A stretch of DNA of 64,000 nt from Sphagnum magellanicum (taxonomy: Eukaryota > Streptophyta > Sphagnopsida > Sphagnales > Sphagnaceae): NCBI GenBank assembly GCA_021904315.1, contig CM038918.1, forward strand, positions 20,149,303 through 20,213,302. The letters run 5' to 3'. Each line of letters begins with the position of its first letter. The stretch's first letter is position 1. Positions 24,789 through 37,411 of this stretch are shown one piece after another. The position numbers and the translations under genes are program-made. The notes under the pieces are model-generated. The model made no database searches, was not told where the DNA came from, and worked only from the letters and a program-made list of their open reading frames with translations.

Positions 24789-27700
24789 ATAATTTTTTTT
24801 ACCCCATAAACAACCAAAACATGTGACCTAAACGTGAACGTGATGAAGGCCTCATAATGTGCATGAGCCAATTCCAGCTTTTCAGAAATGTTATACACAT
24901 CCAGCAAAGTGTATGAGTCTCCAAATTCTATAAAAACCCGTTGTAAAACTTATGCATGGAGGGTCGAAATATTTTCCAACATACAAAGATATTGATGGGC
25001 AGCTTCTAGGTCCGTGATGCTCTAAATATCCTTTTTAAGCTTGAAAAGCCTTCTATAAAACATCTTGAGGGTTTCATCCTTTTGCCGAGAGAAGGTGGCA
25101 AGCTGCAAAATTTTTTCAAAACTCTTCACCAAAAATTCTAGCTCAAGAACTCGAAATAATTTCCCCACTGGATTAGCAAAAGCTAGTGCATCGATGGTGG
25201 AAGGAATGTTTGCAATAACAACAATGAGTTGTTGAAGAGAAATGTTTACTGAAATAAGTACCATATTTGGATTATTGAGCAGAGTCCCATGATGTGCAAT
25301 GACAGCTTGAAGTGTAGCTTGAAAGGTAGTGGTGATGGCTGTGACATAAGCTAGATTAGGGATCTGGGTGATGCCCAAAATCCTTGGAGAATGTTGCTCA
25401 TAGACATGCAATGCCTCATAGTGCACATAACAAGCCAGTTGTTTGAATGCAAACGCTTCGATGTAATTAGTGCCATACTTGAGCTCCAATTCACAAACCA
25501 CAGTTGAGAAAGTTGCCTTGAACTCCCTCAAAGAAATGGTACCTCGCCTTTCGCTGAACTTTTCAATTTTCCTAAAAGAACTGTTGACTTCCATGGTGTA
25601 TATGGGTGTACAGGTAACGACTTGCAACGGAATATATGATGATGGTGTGAAAGTAGGTGCAATAGCAAGCGTACCCCCACTTATTAACCCTTCTAAATGA
25701 ACTCTGATGTATTGTTGATGTAGTGTAACCTGAACCTAAATTCTTGGTAGGAGTTGTACTAGCTGAGAGTGGTGCTGTAAACGTTTGATGGTACCGTTGT
25801 GAAGATTGTGAGTTCAAAAAAATCAGCTCAAATGATTGTGTGTTGTTACATAATTGATACCTTCGCTCTGGTTGAGTGGTAGTGCTTTCATCATCCAAGG
25901 ACATCGTGTTGTCCCATGCCCCAAATTTTTAAAAAAATTAAGAGCATTAGATATGGTTTTAAGAATACGGTATTGGATACGTATGTAAGTAGTACATACA
26001 TTTTGAAGTATATGGCGCATTGACGGGAATGAATGGTGATGGACAGGTGTCAAATAAAAATCAAACAAAATTCGACAAATGTCGGATGAAAATCCAACAA
26101 ATAGGGATGGCGGACACAACGCGATGGCCACAACGTTGTGAAGCGTGCATGAGCTCTGCGATGATGGCAAGTACTAATGCGACGAGCATCGCACTGCAAT
26201 TCGCAATGTTGTAACTTGCAATGGTGTAGCTCGCAACACTTCAGATTGCAACGTTGCAAAAATTTATTTATTTATTTATTTATCTTGTTTGACATTGCAC
26301 CCAGCTTCAAGAGTCTTTGAAGCAAAGGCCTCTACATGAAAGAAAAAGGGAAAGAAGGAGAAAGAAAAAAAAAAAACACCTTTCTAGGATACATCATTTC
26401 CCCGTTTGGTTTTGCTCTTCCCAGCTCCTCCAATCTAGGCTTTATTAATTGGTAGAAGTGTAACAACACAAGCTCCCTCTAGTAATAACACAAGCTCCTT
26501 CCAGTAACAACAACAACACCACTAGCAACAAAAAAACCTCAAGAATTCAAAATTAAGAAAAATCTGTTGCTTTCAACATTAAGTGATAGAGAGTAGTTTT
26601 TCTAGAATTAAATTACAAAGAAGGAAAGAAAACTTAATGTATGTAAACAGTGGCAGTGTAATAACCACTATGAGCATCTAGAATTCCAATTTAACTATGG
26701 AAGAAATTTTCTTTGACAAAGGAATTCTAGAAAAACTAACAAGAAAAGGGAAGAGCTTGGCCTTTTATACAATTGCCAACAAGCTGAAAACTTAAACAAG
26801 TCGCAACCCTAAAACACCTAATAGCGTATAGTAACCTAAGAACGTACATTGACTTTAAGAGTGTACATTAACCCTAAAAGGCATGATTGGCATGCCCGTA
26901 ATTGGCCATCACGTATGAAGCCATGCATATGGGCATGACAAACCTTCAACATTTTCAACTGGGTGTTAAGAATCTTGAAATGCTTATAAACATTCACAAA
27001 ATTGATCAAATGATGCTTGTAATTGGTGCTCATGAAACATGAAACAATTATTCATGGAAATGGAATACAACATGATGGAAGAAAATAAAGAATTAATTAA
27101 TGAACATGGGTTCCTCAAGTTAAAAGAAATGTTTTAAGTAAAATTTTTAATTCCTTGGATTGTGTCAATTTTTAAAAAAATTTGATCGATTATATTTGGT
27201 TTAAATTGTAATGTTCAAATTCTTTTTCTTTTGTTGCAAATCTTGGTGTAAGAGCAATGGGGTAATGGACATTGGTGTTTTTAAATGCTAACCCTAGGAT
27301 ATGATGAACCTTTAAAATTTGTTAAAATTCAATATGTTGGGGTACTCTTTTTTGTAATGTTGTGTTGTTTTAAAATTTTCTTACACCTTGAATTAGGGTT
27401 TTTGGGGTTTGAAATTTAGGGTTAAAATAAGGTATTTTGAAGTAAAAAAGGGTTTCTTGGGGGTTGGAATAGGGTTTTTTGGGGGTTTGGAATAAAACTT
27501 TTTTAAGGTCTGAAATAGGGTTTTTGGATTGAAGTAAGGTTTTCTTAGGGTTTAAAATAGATTTTTAAAAGGTTTAAAATCCTATGGGGGACACTTGGTG
27601 TAAAGTTTGGGATCTACGTGTGTGTCAAATGAAAATTTTAAGGGAGGTATTAGGTAATTGTCCAACCTATTTTTTATCACCTTATTATTATTTAATTATT

Positions 27701-28540
27701 TAATATATACATATTAAAACTACCTTATAGTAATTATAATCCATTATTTCAGACTATTACATATCCTATATTATAATCAAATCGATTATTTGAATAAAAT
27801 GTACCCTATTTAAAAAATTTACCCAATAATCAATATATTGCATCCTATATTTTTATTCATGTATTTTTTACTTTTTTTTTACTAGTGTCCCCCATTTTGA
27901 AATTATTATTTTTGGAGATTTAAAATAGTGTTTATGAGGATTTTAAATAATGTCTTTTTGAGATTTGAAATAGGGCAAAATCAAAGGTTTGCAAAGGTGA
28001 CAATAGGCATTCAAGGTGGTAGCTACAATTTTGAAAACTCTAGACATTAAACCAGGCAATTATGAAAAAAAAGAAGGTTTTGATCCTTGAGCTCTTGAGA
28101 CATTTAGTGTAGATTATGGTTTAGAAATAAGCTAATTTGTATTAGTTTAAGATTTTAAAAACATGTTAATCATCTTTTCTTGGATAAAAGTTTAATTTTC
28201 TTTTTTTGGCATAGTCCATTTTAATAGTTTGTATGTTGGAACTAGAACATGGGTTATGGAACCAGGAACTGAAATCGGCCTAACTTGAAAATTAAAAAAA
28301 GAAATGATATTGGAACAGACCCCTAATTAAACAACTGGAATCAGGCCCCATATTTGAAAAAGAAAGGAACCAAAATCAAACTGAAATTGATCCCTTAAAG
28401 AATGTTAAGACTTGGAATTGAGGGGTTCCCCTAGAACTAGGCAACTGGCCAACATGGGTCCCCCCACCCAGAAGCTTTAGCCATCTTAGGACACAAGGAC
28501 AACTTTCTCACAAGCCTAAACATACGTAGATCATAAGGGG
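24725..28540. other. Unique spacer between the two duplication copies
   Basis: This stretch has no counterpart elsewhere in the window. It contains a TA microsatellite (24,751-24,780), a decayed retrotransposon gag (24,840-25,904), ATTT tetramers (26,260-26,285) and T/G-rich sequence with degenerate TTTAGGG-like words (27,390-27,560). No intact gene is visible. Confidence 0.6.
24840..25904 (-). pseudogene. Decayed LTR-retrotransposon gag region
   Basis: Read on the minus strand, 25,904 to about 25,572 begins MSLDDESTTTQPERRYQ. A second frame, 25,627-25,022, contains LREFKATFSTVVCELE, YEALHVYEQHSPRILG and ETLKMFYRRLFKLKKD. The second frame continues past its stop with SITDLEAAHQYLCMLE, another stop, then VYNISEKLELAHAHYE. 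This pattern is one I associate with gag polyproteins of plant retrotransposons. The frame change plus two stops mark it as dead. No zinc knuckle, polymerase or LTR pair was found nearby, so the superfamily is undetermined. Confidence 0.6.
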
Positions 28541-29124
28541 TAGGAGAGGGATTCTTCTTATGCCCAGTAGTTAAAAGTTGGAGGGATCTTACACCTAAAA
28601 GTAGGCATATGATCTTTCCATTATTACTGGGTATGCTTAAGGTTCATCTTTTATGGATGTAAGAAGTGTTATGCAATTTTTAGATTTTGTTAATCACCTC
28701 CTGGAGTTACAAGTTTGAAAAAAGAACGAAATCAAGAAACCTCTACTTCCAGTTTATTTTGAATTTTGTTAGAATTAGAGAACCACTACCTTTGGTTTTT
28801 TGAGTATTTTCAGAATCAAAATAACAATTCCAGGTTTTTGAAAATTTTCAAAGAAGTGACAGAATTTATGAAAGAACCCAGCTAATGGTCAGAACCAATT
28901 CTATGAACGTTGGAGAACTGCCAATCAATGGTCAAAACAGTGCTTTGATTTTTGAGAACCATTGGTCAAGGGATAAATATGCTTTACCCTTACCCGCTGG
29001 TTCTAGAAATAGAGCTACTCCCAATATTGGATAGGTATATGGTGCGTTCCAAATTCAGGAAATCTCTGAGATTGCTTTACAACGCAAGACAAATAGTAGC
29101 CAGCAGAAAATAAATTTACCTCTC

Positions 29125-29299
29125 AGGCCACTTGGCCCAAAACTCTATGCCTAGTTTGTTTTCCATTTAAATGTTTATTTTCAAAGTTCAACAGCAGTGT
29201 TAGCCAATCTTCCTAGCATGCTAACACTGCTGTTGAACTTGAAAGTAAACATTCAAATGGAAAACAAACTAGGCATAGAAATTTGAGCCAAGTGACCTG
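29125..29299. repeat. Long near-perfect foldback (hairpin), copy 2
   Basis: This is the counterpart of 2,295-2,461. Arms of about 80 bp flank the same 15-base loop (29,205-29,219). The outer arms pair better here, for example CTATGCCTAGTTTGTTTTCC against GGAAAACAAACTAGGCATAG without mismatch, where copy 1 has two mismatches. Conservation of the inner stem in both copies is seen directly. Function is unknown. Confidence 0.8.
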
Positions 29300-29366
29300 C
29301 CCTCTCATGAAAGTATCACATATAGTTAGGTGACACCTTCCTGAGACAGAATTAGTCCCTCCAATT

Positions 29367-30112
29367 AAACCCTAAACCCTTAACAATTAGAGATAAAATA
29401 TAACCTACAGGCTTCACTAAAGAAGGTGAAGGTACTAGGTGTTGGTTCATCCTAGGGCCTAGAGCCCAAGCAGAAGGAGTTTTGCGTTCGCTGGAGTGGT
29501 GCGGGGAGGGACTATGTCAGGATTCAGCACACCTTTTGCCCACTTTGTTGGATCATTAACCGCACAAGAGAAGCAATGATGATGATGTTACACGTAACGT
29601 GCAAACGCATGCCCACCAACCTCTCCCCATTACTTTATTTGTTGCCATATAAAATTACACAACTACTTGAAACCATACCCACTCCAAAATCTCACCCCTA
29701 ACTCCACTCATACATTCACCAGCTAAACTGTCTTAAAAAAAAAAAAAACAAAACCCTCTATTTATGTAATGTACATTTTCCCTACCCATATACCCATATA
29801 TATAGTATGGATTACATGTGCATTTGCTGACATCGTCACTTCCTCCTGCACTCTTTCATGTAATACTAGAAGATTTAACTTATATTAACTATTGACATTT
29901 TAGAGATCTGTAGCCAACTTGGAACATACTATTATCATTCTATGATTCTGGCAACTATTGAAAACGGGACTTTAGTTTTATTTGTATCTACACCTTACAT
30001 TTATCATTCCTCTTCTGATTGCTTTTATACGCTAGTAGCATATGATTCAATAACCGGACTTTTCTGCAACAATTCTGTTGCACAAAAGGAATCATATTAG
30101 TTTGTGGCTTCA
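29367..30112. other. 3' flank of the GTPase gene, copy 2
   Basis: This is non-coding sequence nearly identical to 4,561-5,293. It is the probable 3' UTR and terminator region of the minus-strand gene. Its left edge marks the empty site for the Helitron of copy 1 (CTCCAA|TTAAACC). Confidence 0.55.
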
Positions 30113-33100
30113 CTAACTGTTCAATGCAATGTTGTTCTCAAGCTCATGACGTAGCTCGTTCAGATTATGATTTTTGTACTCAGTAGGGATGTCAGGGCAG
30201 ATCTTGGTCTCCGAATATTTTTGAACAAGATCCTCTTGATAATGAGCAAAGATGTATTCTCTCAACTTAACTGGTTCAGGTGAAGAAAATTCATTGGGAA
30301 GGACCCATTCAGGAAAATGTTTTTCAAAATCTTTGTATGGCACATAAGAGTCTATCCCAAAGCGTGGGGCATTGAATCTGTGATCTCTAGGAAGTGCAAC
30401 ACATTCGGTGCATGATTCAGGAACCAAGGACTTGGTATCAGTATTGTGATAACCAGCAAGACCTTTGGGTTGGTGGACTGTATCGTGCTTTCCGGAATGT
30501 CCTGAGGAATGAATACATGTGACAGTACATAAAGGACACATGTGTTCACATCGAGGTCGTGCACTTTCTGATTCGCAAATTATCATTCTCGATTTCACCT
30601 TTTTAACCAGCTCGGAAATTGATGATGTGAGATTAGGTTGGAAGTTATTGATTTCTTCACCAACCTTTTGCCCAACTGCACTAAAATCAATGACATCTTC
30701 AACTTGAGAATATACATCCACAAGAGAGATGTTTTTAGCAAGTTCTGGAGATGTCTTGCAAAGCAATTCTTTCAAAGTGTCATGAAAGAGAATAGATTTT
30801 TGCGGAGCGTTTTGAACTCGTGCTGCAGAAGCTGAAAGCTCAACGGCACGTTTGATTTCTTCCACAAACCAAGACCAAAGCTGATTTTGTTCCAAGGTCT
30901 TGTTGAGTGCCTCCTGGATTTGTATGCCTACAACCCTTTCATGATGCAAAGTCCCATTTGCAACACATGTGAGAAGTTCATCTATGTTTCCCTCCTCGAT
31001 GAGGTTGACAAGGTAAAGGTCAAGATGTGCCTTCATTACCCTCCAATTGGTTACCCATGCCTCACCTTGCAGCTGGTCACAAATTCTCTTTGCTAGTAGA
31101 ATCTTGAAAGACTCCAAGAGATTGCTGTTTAGAAGGTTTACAACTTCATCAGACAACACCTTTGTTCCTCCAACACGATTTGCACAATTTTGGAAAAATT
31201 GCCAAAGTCGGGCATGTTCTGTCCCCAACCTTTTTGCCACATTGTAATGCTTATCCCGTTCAAGTTGAATGGCTCGCAACCTCGGGGTGAGTACATCCTT
31301 TGCAAGATTATGACAAGTTTGTTTGAAATTTTTGCCTTTGCCCTCGGTCAACCTCTCAGTGAGCTGTATCACCTCCGAAACTAGGTGATCTGCGTATTGC
31401 TTGGCGCCTTCCAAACAACTTTCTACCTTGGTGGTCAACGCATTGTGAATATGTTCTTCCTCTGTGATAATCGGCTTTTGGCCAGGGATCATTTTCCACA
31501 TTGATTTCACTAAGGTGGTGCAGTTCTTTGTCATTGAAGAATTGGCTTCACTTTCTGTGAAACTGTGCTTAGAACCAACCACCTTGTGTTTTTGATACTG
31601 TTTTAACACTCTCTCAGGTATTGTAGGTTCGTCAGATGGATACTTCTTTTCAGCTTCTCCCAAAATGCGCTTGAAAATATTGTTCTCAAAATGGTCCTGC
31701 ATTTTGGTTTGTCGATCCTCTGCAGTGAGATCCTCAGAATAGCGCTTGGCATCCGATTCAATCTCCACTCGGATCTTGTTGTTATAGTCTTTGACAACAC
31801 TGTCAAAGTTGACGACACCGTCAACACAATCTTGAAGTCGCTTCATCCATTGTCTTTTTAGGCATTGTTTCTGTTGTAGAATCTTGTCCACTTCTCGTGT
31901 CTCCTCCTTGATAGTGTCTTCCACCTTGGATTCTAATGTCCGCATCAAGCCTATGGAAGACATTTCAAGGTTGCTTGTGATGGCACCTTGAATTGTACCT
32001 TCCAATATCTCCATCTCCTCCAACCACTTATGTCCAACTATTTGTCGGCAACGCGCCAATTTTGTTTGAAGCTCATGATAATGTGCGTACTCAATACGAT
32101 TCAAAAACCCCAATTCAAAATTCACATCAGCGATGCATTCCCAAACCATGCAGAGGTACTTTGTCCATGCCTTTAATCCATGACTTTCCCAACCTCCATG
32201 CAAAACACGATTGTTGATGTACTTTCGCAGCTTGACCACCTTGTTGCCGTATTCATCATCAGGAACGTCAAATGGTGGTTTGTTGCTTCTCTTCAAGTTA
32301 CCAAAGAATTTCACATCACTCTTCTCCTCATCCGAATCAATCCTGAACTTTTGAAGCGCATCCAAGGTTGAAGGAGGTTGTCGTACTTGAGAGCCTCTCT
32401 CTTCCACTTCATTAATCTGCAGATTTGCAATTTCATGAGAAGCTTGACGCAAGTCTTCTTGGAGCTTCCGTTGGTTCATCAACAACTTATTGGTATCATT
32501 TGTGTCAACACTTCTGTACACAAAGAACAAATTTGCCTGCATCTGACCTCCATGTTTTTCAGCCATAGCAGATTCTTTGAATGCTAACATCACCATGGGC
32601 AATACTTCTTTCAAGCCACTGTCTTCTTCATTTGCAACCATTACTATGCAAGCATCCACTGGAAGAACGGTAAATGTTGCCAAACGGTTGTCGTGTAACT
32701 CTGCACCCTTGAGGCCAAAATATTCAGGGGCCCTTATCCCCTCTGTATCTAGTAGGAGCACGTAGTCATGGTCTGACCATTCGGACTTAACAACCTGAAG
32801 ATAGACCCCACGTGTACATTGGCCTGCACGAGTCTTGAGTTGGGTGCCAAACATGAGATTCAACAAAGTGGATTTGCCGCTGCTTTGTACTCCTATGATG
32901 CTCAGCACAAGTACCTTAGGATCACGCTCTAGTACAGCATGCAAGCATTTGTTTAGCTCGAGCAAGACTGTCTCCACCCACAGTTTGTGAAACATGGCTA
33001 CATCTCCATCTAGGATCTCTAATGGGAAGCCATCTACCAAGTGTTGAGCTGCTAGCATTGGGAGGTCCCCATTCGTGGAAGGATCTGTAGCAAACATGTG

Positions 33101-34695
33101 GCTCAATTCATGCCATAGGTGCTCCAACCCTAGCATCTGATCCATGTGCTCTCTTTTAGCACGATAATACATTTTCTTCGACTCCAAATTTTCTGGCTGT
33201 TGCTGAAATGCGTCAAAGGCATCATTTTCCTTCTTCGCAGCTTTTTTAAGCGCGGGCCGCAGCTTCTCATTGATTGAGAGTTCGAAGTCCACAATCCCAA
33301 TCTTCCGTTTCAGATAATGCTTCTCCTTGAGCAATTGTATGAAGTCCGCAAGAATTGGCAGTCTCATGACATTATCTGCAACACTTGCACGGTAATCCTT
33401 CTCTTGTTGAATTTGGTTCTGCCTCTGCTTCAACTCTGCCGGCTCTCCTTTCAGTTGTAGGGATTCAAAAAAAATCTTTGCTTCACTGGCAAAGCTTTTT
33501 TGCAACAGAAACTCATCCTTAACTTTCTCAAGGTTAGTTCCATCAAAAAGAGTAACATTGGGTATGGTCACCTTCGGATTCAAGAGCTGAATTTGACGTG
33601 GGAGGCATTCTCTCAAACTTGTTGCCCCACCCTTGCTGCCTTTGAACTTCTTCTTTGAGATTGCATCCATCAAGGATTTGCCTATATCTCTAATCAAATT
33701 CTTGAATGAACCGCATATCATGTCATTGCCGTTCTTGTTGCTACTCCTCCTCCCTGTTGAGTTGATATTCCAGTAGAGGACATGCTGATGCTCTCCAGCC
33801 CATGAGAGGACTCTTGGCTCTTGAGTTGGCTCTGTTTCCACGATGACAATATCCGCAACCTTCTCCAAAAACTCTCCCAGCTGGTCATGATCCCCCCAAA
33901 CACAAAGCACCAGGCACGGCATGTACTTACGTGCCTCATCTCCTGGTCTCGCCAGAAAACCAACTCCAACCTCTACTATGGGGCCGTCTCCAGTATCGCT
34001 CTTACTATGCTTACTTATGAACTGACAATTCATTACATCACTTGCCATGTCTGGGGTCTCACGACTAGATAGGACCTTTCTGTCTGAAACGAAGACTACA
34101 CGAGGCAAGTTTCTATCCGCAGATATAGACAGCATTTCTTGGTTTGCTAATTTGACTGTCACAAAGTCAAGCACATCCCCAAGATACCTCAAGCCATGAC
34201 TCAAACGATGAATAATTTGTTCAGAATTGAAATGTGTATAGTAGGTATTGCTGTGTGAAACGAGAAGTGGCACAGAACATCGTTGATCAAGTAGTAACTG
34301 GAATATTGCAATTTTTGCAGGCAAGTCAGAGTTGATCAACAGCTGCACCAAAATCTCAAATGAAGAGAAGTAAGGAGGACCAGCATTTGGAGTATCCTCG
34401 TCTGTATTGCCTTCCCTGTCATTACCGGCTGCAATTTCAACAGAGAAGACACAGTCATCAGGGGCGTCAGTCTCCTCGATGTGGGACCAAGTTGGTTTGG
34501 TGTTGTTGTACCCTGTTGGCTTGCTCAATCCTGCTGATGCAAATGGCCCCATTCCGTGTCTCAGGAAATCTAGCATCCTCCTGTGTGGATCCTCAGAATT
34601 CTGTAACTGTCGATCAACCATTACATCACCATTGTATGTGTAATTGGGTAGATGTGGTGGTACTACAATAGTTTGACAGGGATATCCGGAAGCAT
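30113..34695 (-). CDS. VLIG-type very large GTPase exon, intact (copy 2)
   Basis: This single exon encodes about 1,527 residues and is open throughout. Numbered from the Met at 34,717, a P-loop GVQSSGKSTLLNLMFG lies near residue 610, the switch Thr in QCTRGVY soon after, and DTEG (LLLDTEGIRAPEY) near 656. Long charged helical stretches follow. The C-terminal ~200 residues carry a Cys/His cluster (CEHMCPLCTVTC then H-rich) and a block with PKGLAGYH, ESCTECV, YVPYKDFEKHFPEW. That combination is characteristic of the interferon-induced very large GTPase (VLIG/GVIN/URGCP) family, whose animal members are large cytosolic or nuclear GTPases. The exon starts after acceptor GTGTCAG, phase 1, matching the kinase donor, so the Met at 34,717 is probably not a start. 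It stops five codons earlier than copy 1 because of one extra base (AGTTAG). Confidence 0.9.
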
Positions 34696-34987
34696 CTGAC
34701 ACAACAGATTTGTGCACACTAATGAGAACTTAGTTAAGATCCTGTAAGATGGAAGAGATCGGTTGACTACATATTTGTTCAAACCAGGTAATATGGAAGG
34801 TGCTGAGCCATAGTTCTATAATGTAGAGAATTTTAAAGAAAAGATATAGGCATGGAAATGTCACAAATATGAATGAAAGGCTTTCGTCGTTGCTTGAATA
34901 TTGAAAATAATGTTTTAACTGGTTAGAAAACAGTTTCAGCATTGCAAATGTCCCAAACTTCTACCCTCTCTTGGCCGATCATCTTAC
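34696..34987 (-). other. Predicted intron joining kinase and GTPase exons, copy 2
   Basis: The donor is GAG|GTAAGATGATC and the acceptor TTGTGTCAG|ATGCTTCC, both phase 1. The length is 292 bp against 298 bp in copy 1. Both splice sites and their phase survive in the two paralogues, although the intron body differs by substitutions and small indels. Confidence 0.7.
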
Positions 34988-36464
34988 CTCTCAATTTCGT
35001 TGCCAGATCGCTTATCATAAGAACGCCTTGAAAATGCCGGAGCTCTGCACATATTTCTGAGAATGATGGCCTCCTATTGGTTTCAGCATCCCAACACCGC
35101 TCTATCAAGGACGATAAGAACGTGGGCAGGGTAACCGGCAAAACCGGCCTCTCACCTGCCTTGACCTTGTGTCTCACCTCAGTAGTGCTGGCTGTATTTC
35201 CAAATGGTAATTTTGCAGTGAGGATCTCAAAGCACGTAATCGCATAGCTATACACGTCTGCCTTGAACGGGTAGCGACATTTGTTTGGATCCGACTCTTC
35301 AAACAGTTCAGGGGCCATCCATCGAGTTGTCCCCCTGTTGGCCGTTTGGATGGAACATGTAGCGCTAGCCTGTTTTATCTTCGAAAGCCCAAAATCTGTT
35401 ACTTTGACCTGCACGTAACCTGCATTCTGCATACCCAAGATGTCTAGAGGATTGATGAGAATGTTCATAGACTTGAGGTCCCGATGTGCAACCCTTTTCT
35501 CGTGTAGATATTGCATACCTTCGGCTATTTGTAGCATAATGTCCAATGCTACAGGAAGCTCCAATGAGTTCCCACGCTGCTCAATGTGCTCAGTTAGGTT
35601 TCCCTGCATGAGCTCCATGACAAGTGAACTTTTCTCGGCAATACAGTGACCAAATACTTGCACAACGTTGGGGTGAGAAAGACCTGCCAAGATCTCCACT
35701 TCATGCTCCAAGCTACGGTTGCACATAAAGTCTTTTCGTGCACAACGTTCATTCTTCCAACTTACCTCATACACCGTCCCATAACCCCCACTGCCGATTT
35801 TCTTTTTCAGAGTGAGCTCTTGTGCGTCTATGCTCAACAGGTCCAATGTCTTCATCTTCCGCTCATCGTTCAGAGGAGCACTGATCTCCAACTTCGAAGT
35901 GCTTGCTACACTGTCTTGAGCCACGGCTTCTGTATTGTTTGATAGCTCGGGCTCGACCATTGTTTCGGAGCTGTCGCGACGATCTAGAGCGTGATACCTC
36001 AGCAATACATTGCGAATCTCTTCCACCTTAATTTTGCACTCAACAGCTCCAAAGCCTTCGATATTCTTAGTGACATACTGGTCAAGCTTACTTGCCATGA
36101 CAGCCAATCTACAATCCAAACAGATGGCTGTACACCAATCAAGCTTAAAAAGCACCTGAGCACAAGCTTCGTTGATGTTTGTTAGCTCGAATGTAGCCTT
36201 GCGCGTGCAACAACTGTGTATGATGGCCTCCGCATCCTTGACTGTACGATACAACTGCTGAAGAGCGGCTTTACACCGTTGTGTGAAGGTTGTGAGTTCT
36301 TCACAAGATAGAGACTCCAAGTCCTCTCCTATACGGCTCATTGTCTGTAGAAGCTTCTCCTTCAAGAACTTGCACTGACCCTTGTTGAGTTGCACCACCT
36401 GAGTTTTCTCAGTTTCAGCAAGCACTTTCACAACGTCCCTTGAGAGCTGGAGGTAATCTTCCAT
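34988..36464 (-). CDS. MLKL-like helical-bundle Ser/Thr protein kinase exon, copy 2
   Basis: The exon has 1,477 nt, the same length as in copy 1, and encodes about 492 residues from MEDYLQLSRD. The N-terminal ~150 residues are predicted helical and resemble the DUF1221-type bundle of plant MLKL kinases. The kinase domain has IGSGGYGTVYEV near residue 222, Lys in CARKDF, HRDLKSMNIL near 326, DFGLSK near 357 and GTTRWMAPE. The C-lobe ends with RCWDAETNRRPSFSEI, a TKL/Raf-like signature. The exon is followed by a donor in frame with the GTPase exon, so the likely product is a kinase-GTPase fusion of about 2,020 residues from MEDYL. Read without splicing, the frame ends at 34,923 (515 aa) with a tail that differs from copy 1 because of a 1-bp indel inside the intron, as expected if that tail is not coding. 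Confidence 0.88.
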
Positions 36465-36748
36465 CTGCATGCATAAGGTGTCAAAGACTCATCAATTATC
36501 TCCGAGCTGGATTCACACTATTCACAACGTGAACCCATTCTTTGCAAGGTTGGGACATTATTTTTTGGGAATCTAGACATATAACACGATATCGAAGGAT
36601 TGACAAACTATCCATATGGAGACCTGCATGCCATGTAAAGCTTAACAGCTTTGCAACAATTCATGGACTTTGACATTCTAGGAGCTTCAACAACAACGGA
36701 TCTCTACCAGGCCTCACGGAGCACAGGACTTTTGGTCTTTTGCAGTAC

Positions 36749-36947
36749 CTGACAGGAGCTCTGACTGGAATTGATGGTGGAGACAGAAAGTGGAGGTGGT
36801 AGGTGAAGCCAATTTCTGCCGCAGGCTGTAACCGCCTGCATCACTGCTGCCCACATGAGTTCTGCACAGAGCAAGTTGTCCTCCATGATATAAGTAGCAT
36901 CTGAATTCCGAACTCTAGGCAGTTCGTCTTCACCTCCAGAACAAAAC
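36749..36947 (-). other. Predicted 5' exon of the kinase-GTPase gene, copy 2
   Basis: The 199-nt exon has the same length as in copy 1, reads CSGGEDELPRVRNSDATY...SSCQ and ends at donor TGTCAG|GTACTG, phase 0, compatible with the kinase exon at 36,464. Copy 2 has extra in-frame Met codons (YIMEDN, ELMWAA) besides the shared MQAVTACGRN, so its start could lie earlier. A separate upstream exon, probably UTR, ends at 37,411 with GGCCCAG|GTATGTAC, leaving a 463-bp intron in both copies. Confidence 0.5.
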
Positions 36948-37411
36948 CTGCAGTTAGAATTTAAGTTGGAGTTAAGCTTCCAAGCAAGCAAGATAGATCG
37001 TAGATGATTACACCTCACAATCTGGCATTATTGACGTGTGTAAATATGCTTTGAAGTCTCCACTTAATATCTGCTCATTAGCAGAATTACATATGCTATT
37101 CATGATCGTTTTGAGAAAGCATGACTTGTTGGAGATTGGAAGGATTTTGGCCCAGACTACAGCGATCCAGCAAAAGGTAACACAACGCTATCATCTCATG
37201 ACCTGCTCCTAGCCAAAGACCCATGGCCCATCTCAATGCTTAACCCACTCAATTTGTAAGGCTGTCTAGATCTGTTGTCAGTGCTCAACAATTAATCAAG
37301 ACAACAGTTTGTCGTGGGTCTGAACTTATGCTCAAGGGACTTTTTGCATCTTGCTGTTCAACGAAAAGAACACGTTGCAAACGTTAACGCACAAATTTGA
37401 TAGTACATACC

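Noticed and set aside
27390..27560. Possible interstitial telomere-like repeat (TTTAGGG words)
   Set aside because: The words are irregular and mixed with TTTTGGGG and GGTTTGAAA. There is no uninterrupted telomeric array.
30113..34717. GBP/atlastin or dynamin identity for the large GTPase
   Set aside because: The length, the G-domain placement after ~600 residues and the C-terminal Cys/His block with PKGLAGYH and YVPYKDF fit the VLIG family specifically.
34730..34942. Separate small ORF between kinase and GTPase
   Set aside because: It lies inside the predicted intron and is not preserved in sequence or frame in copy 1.
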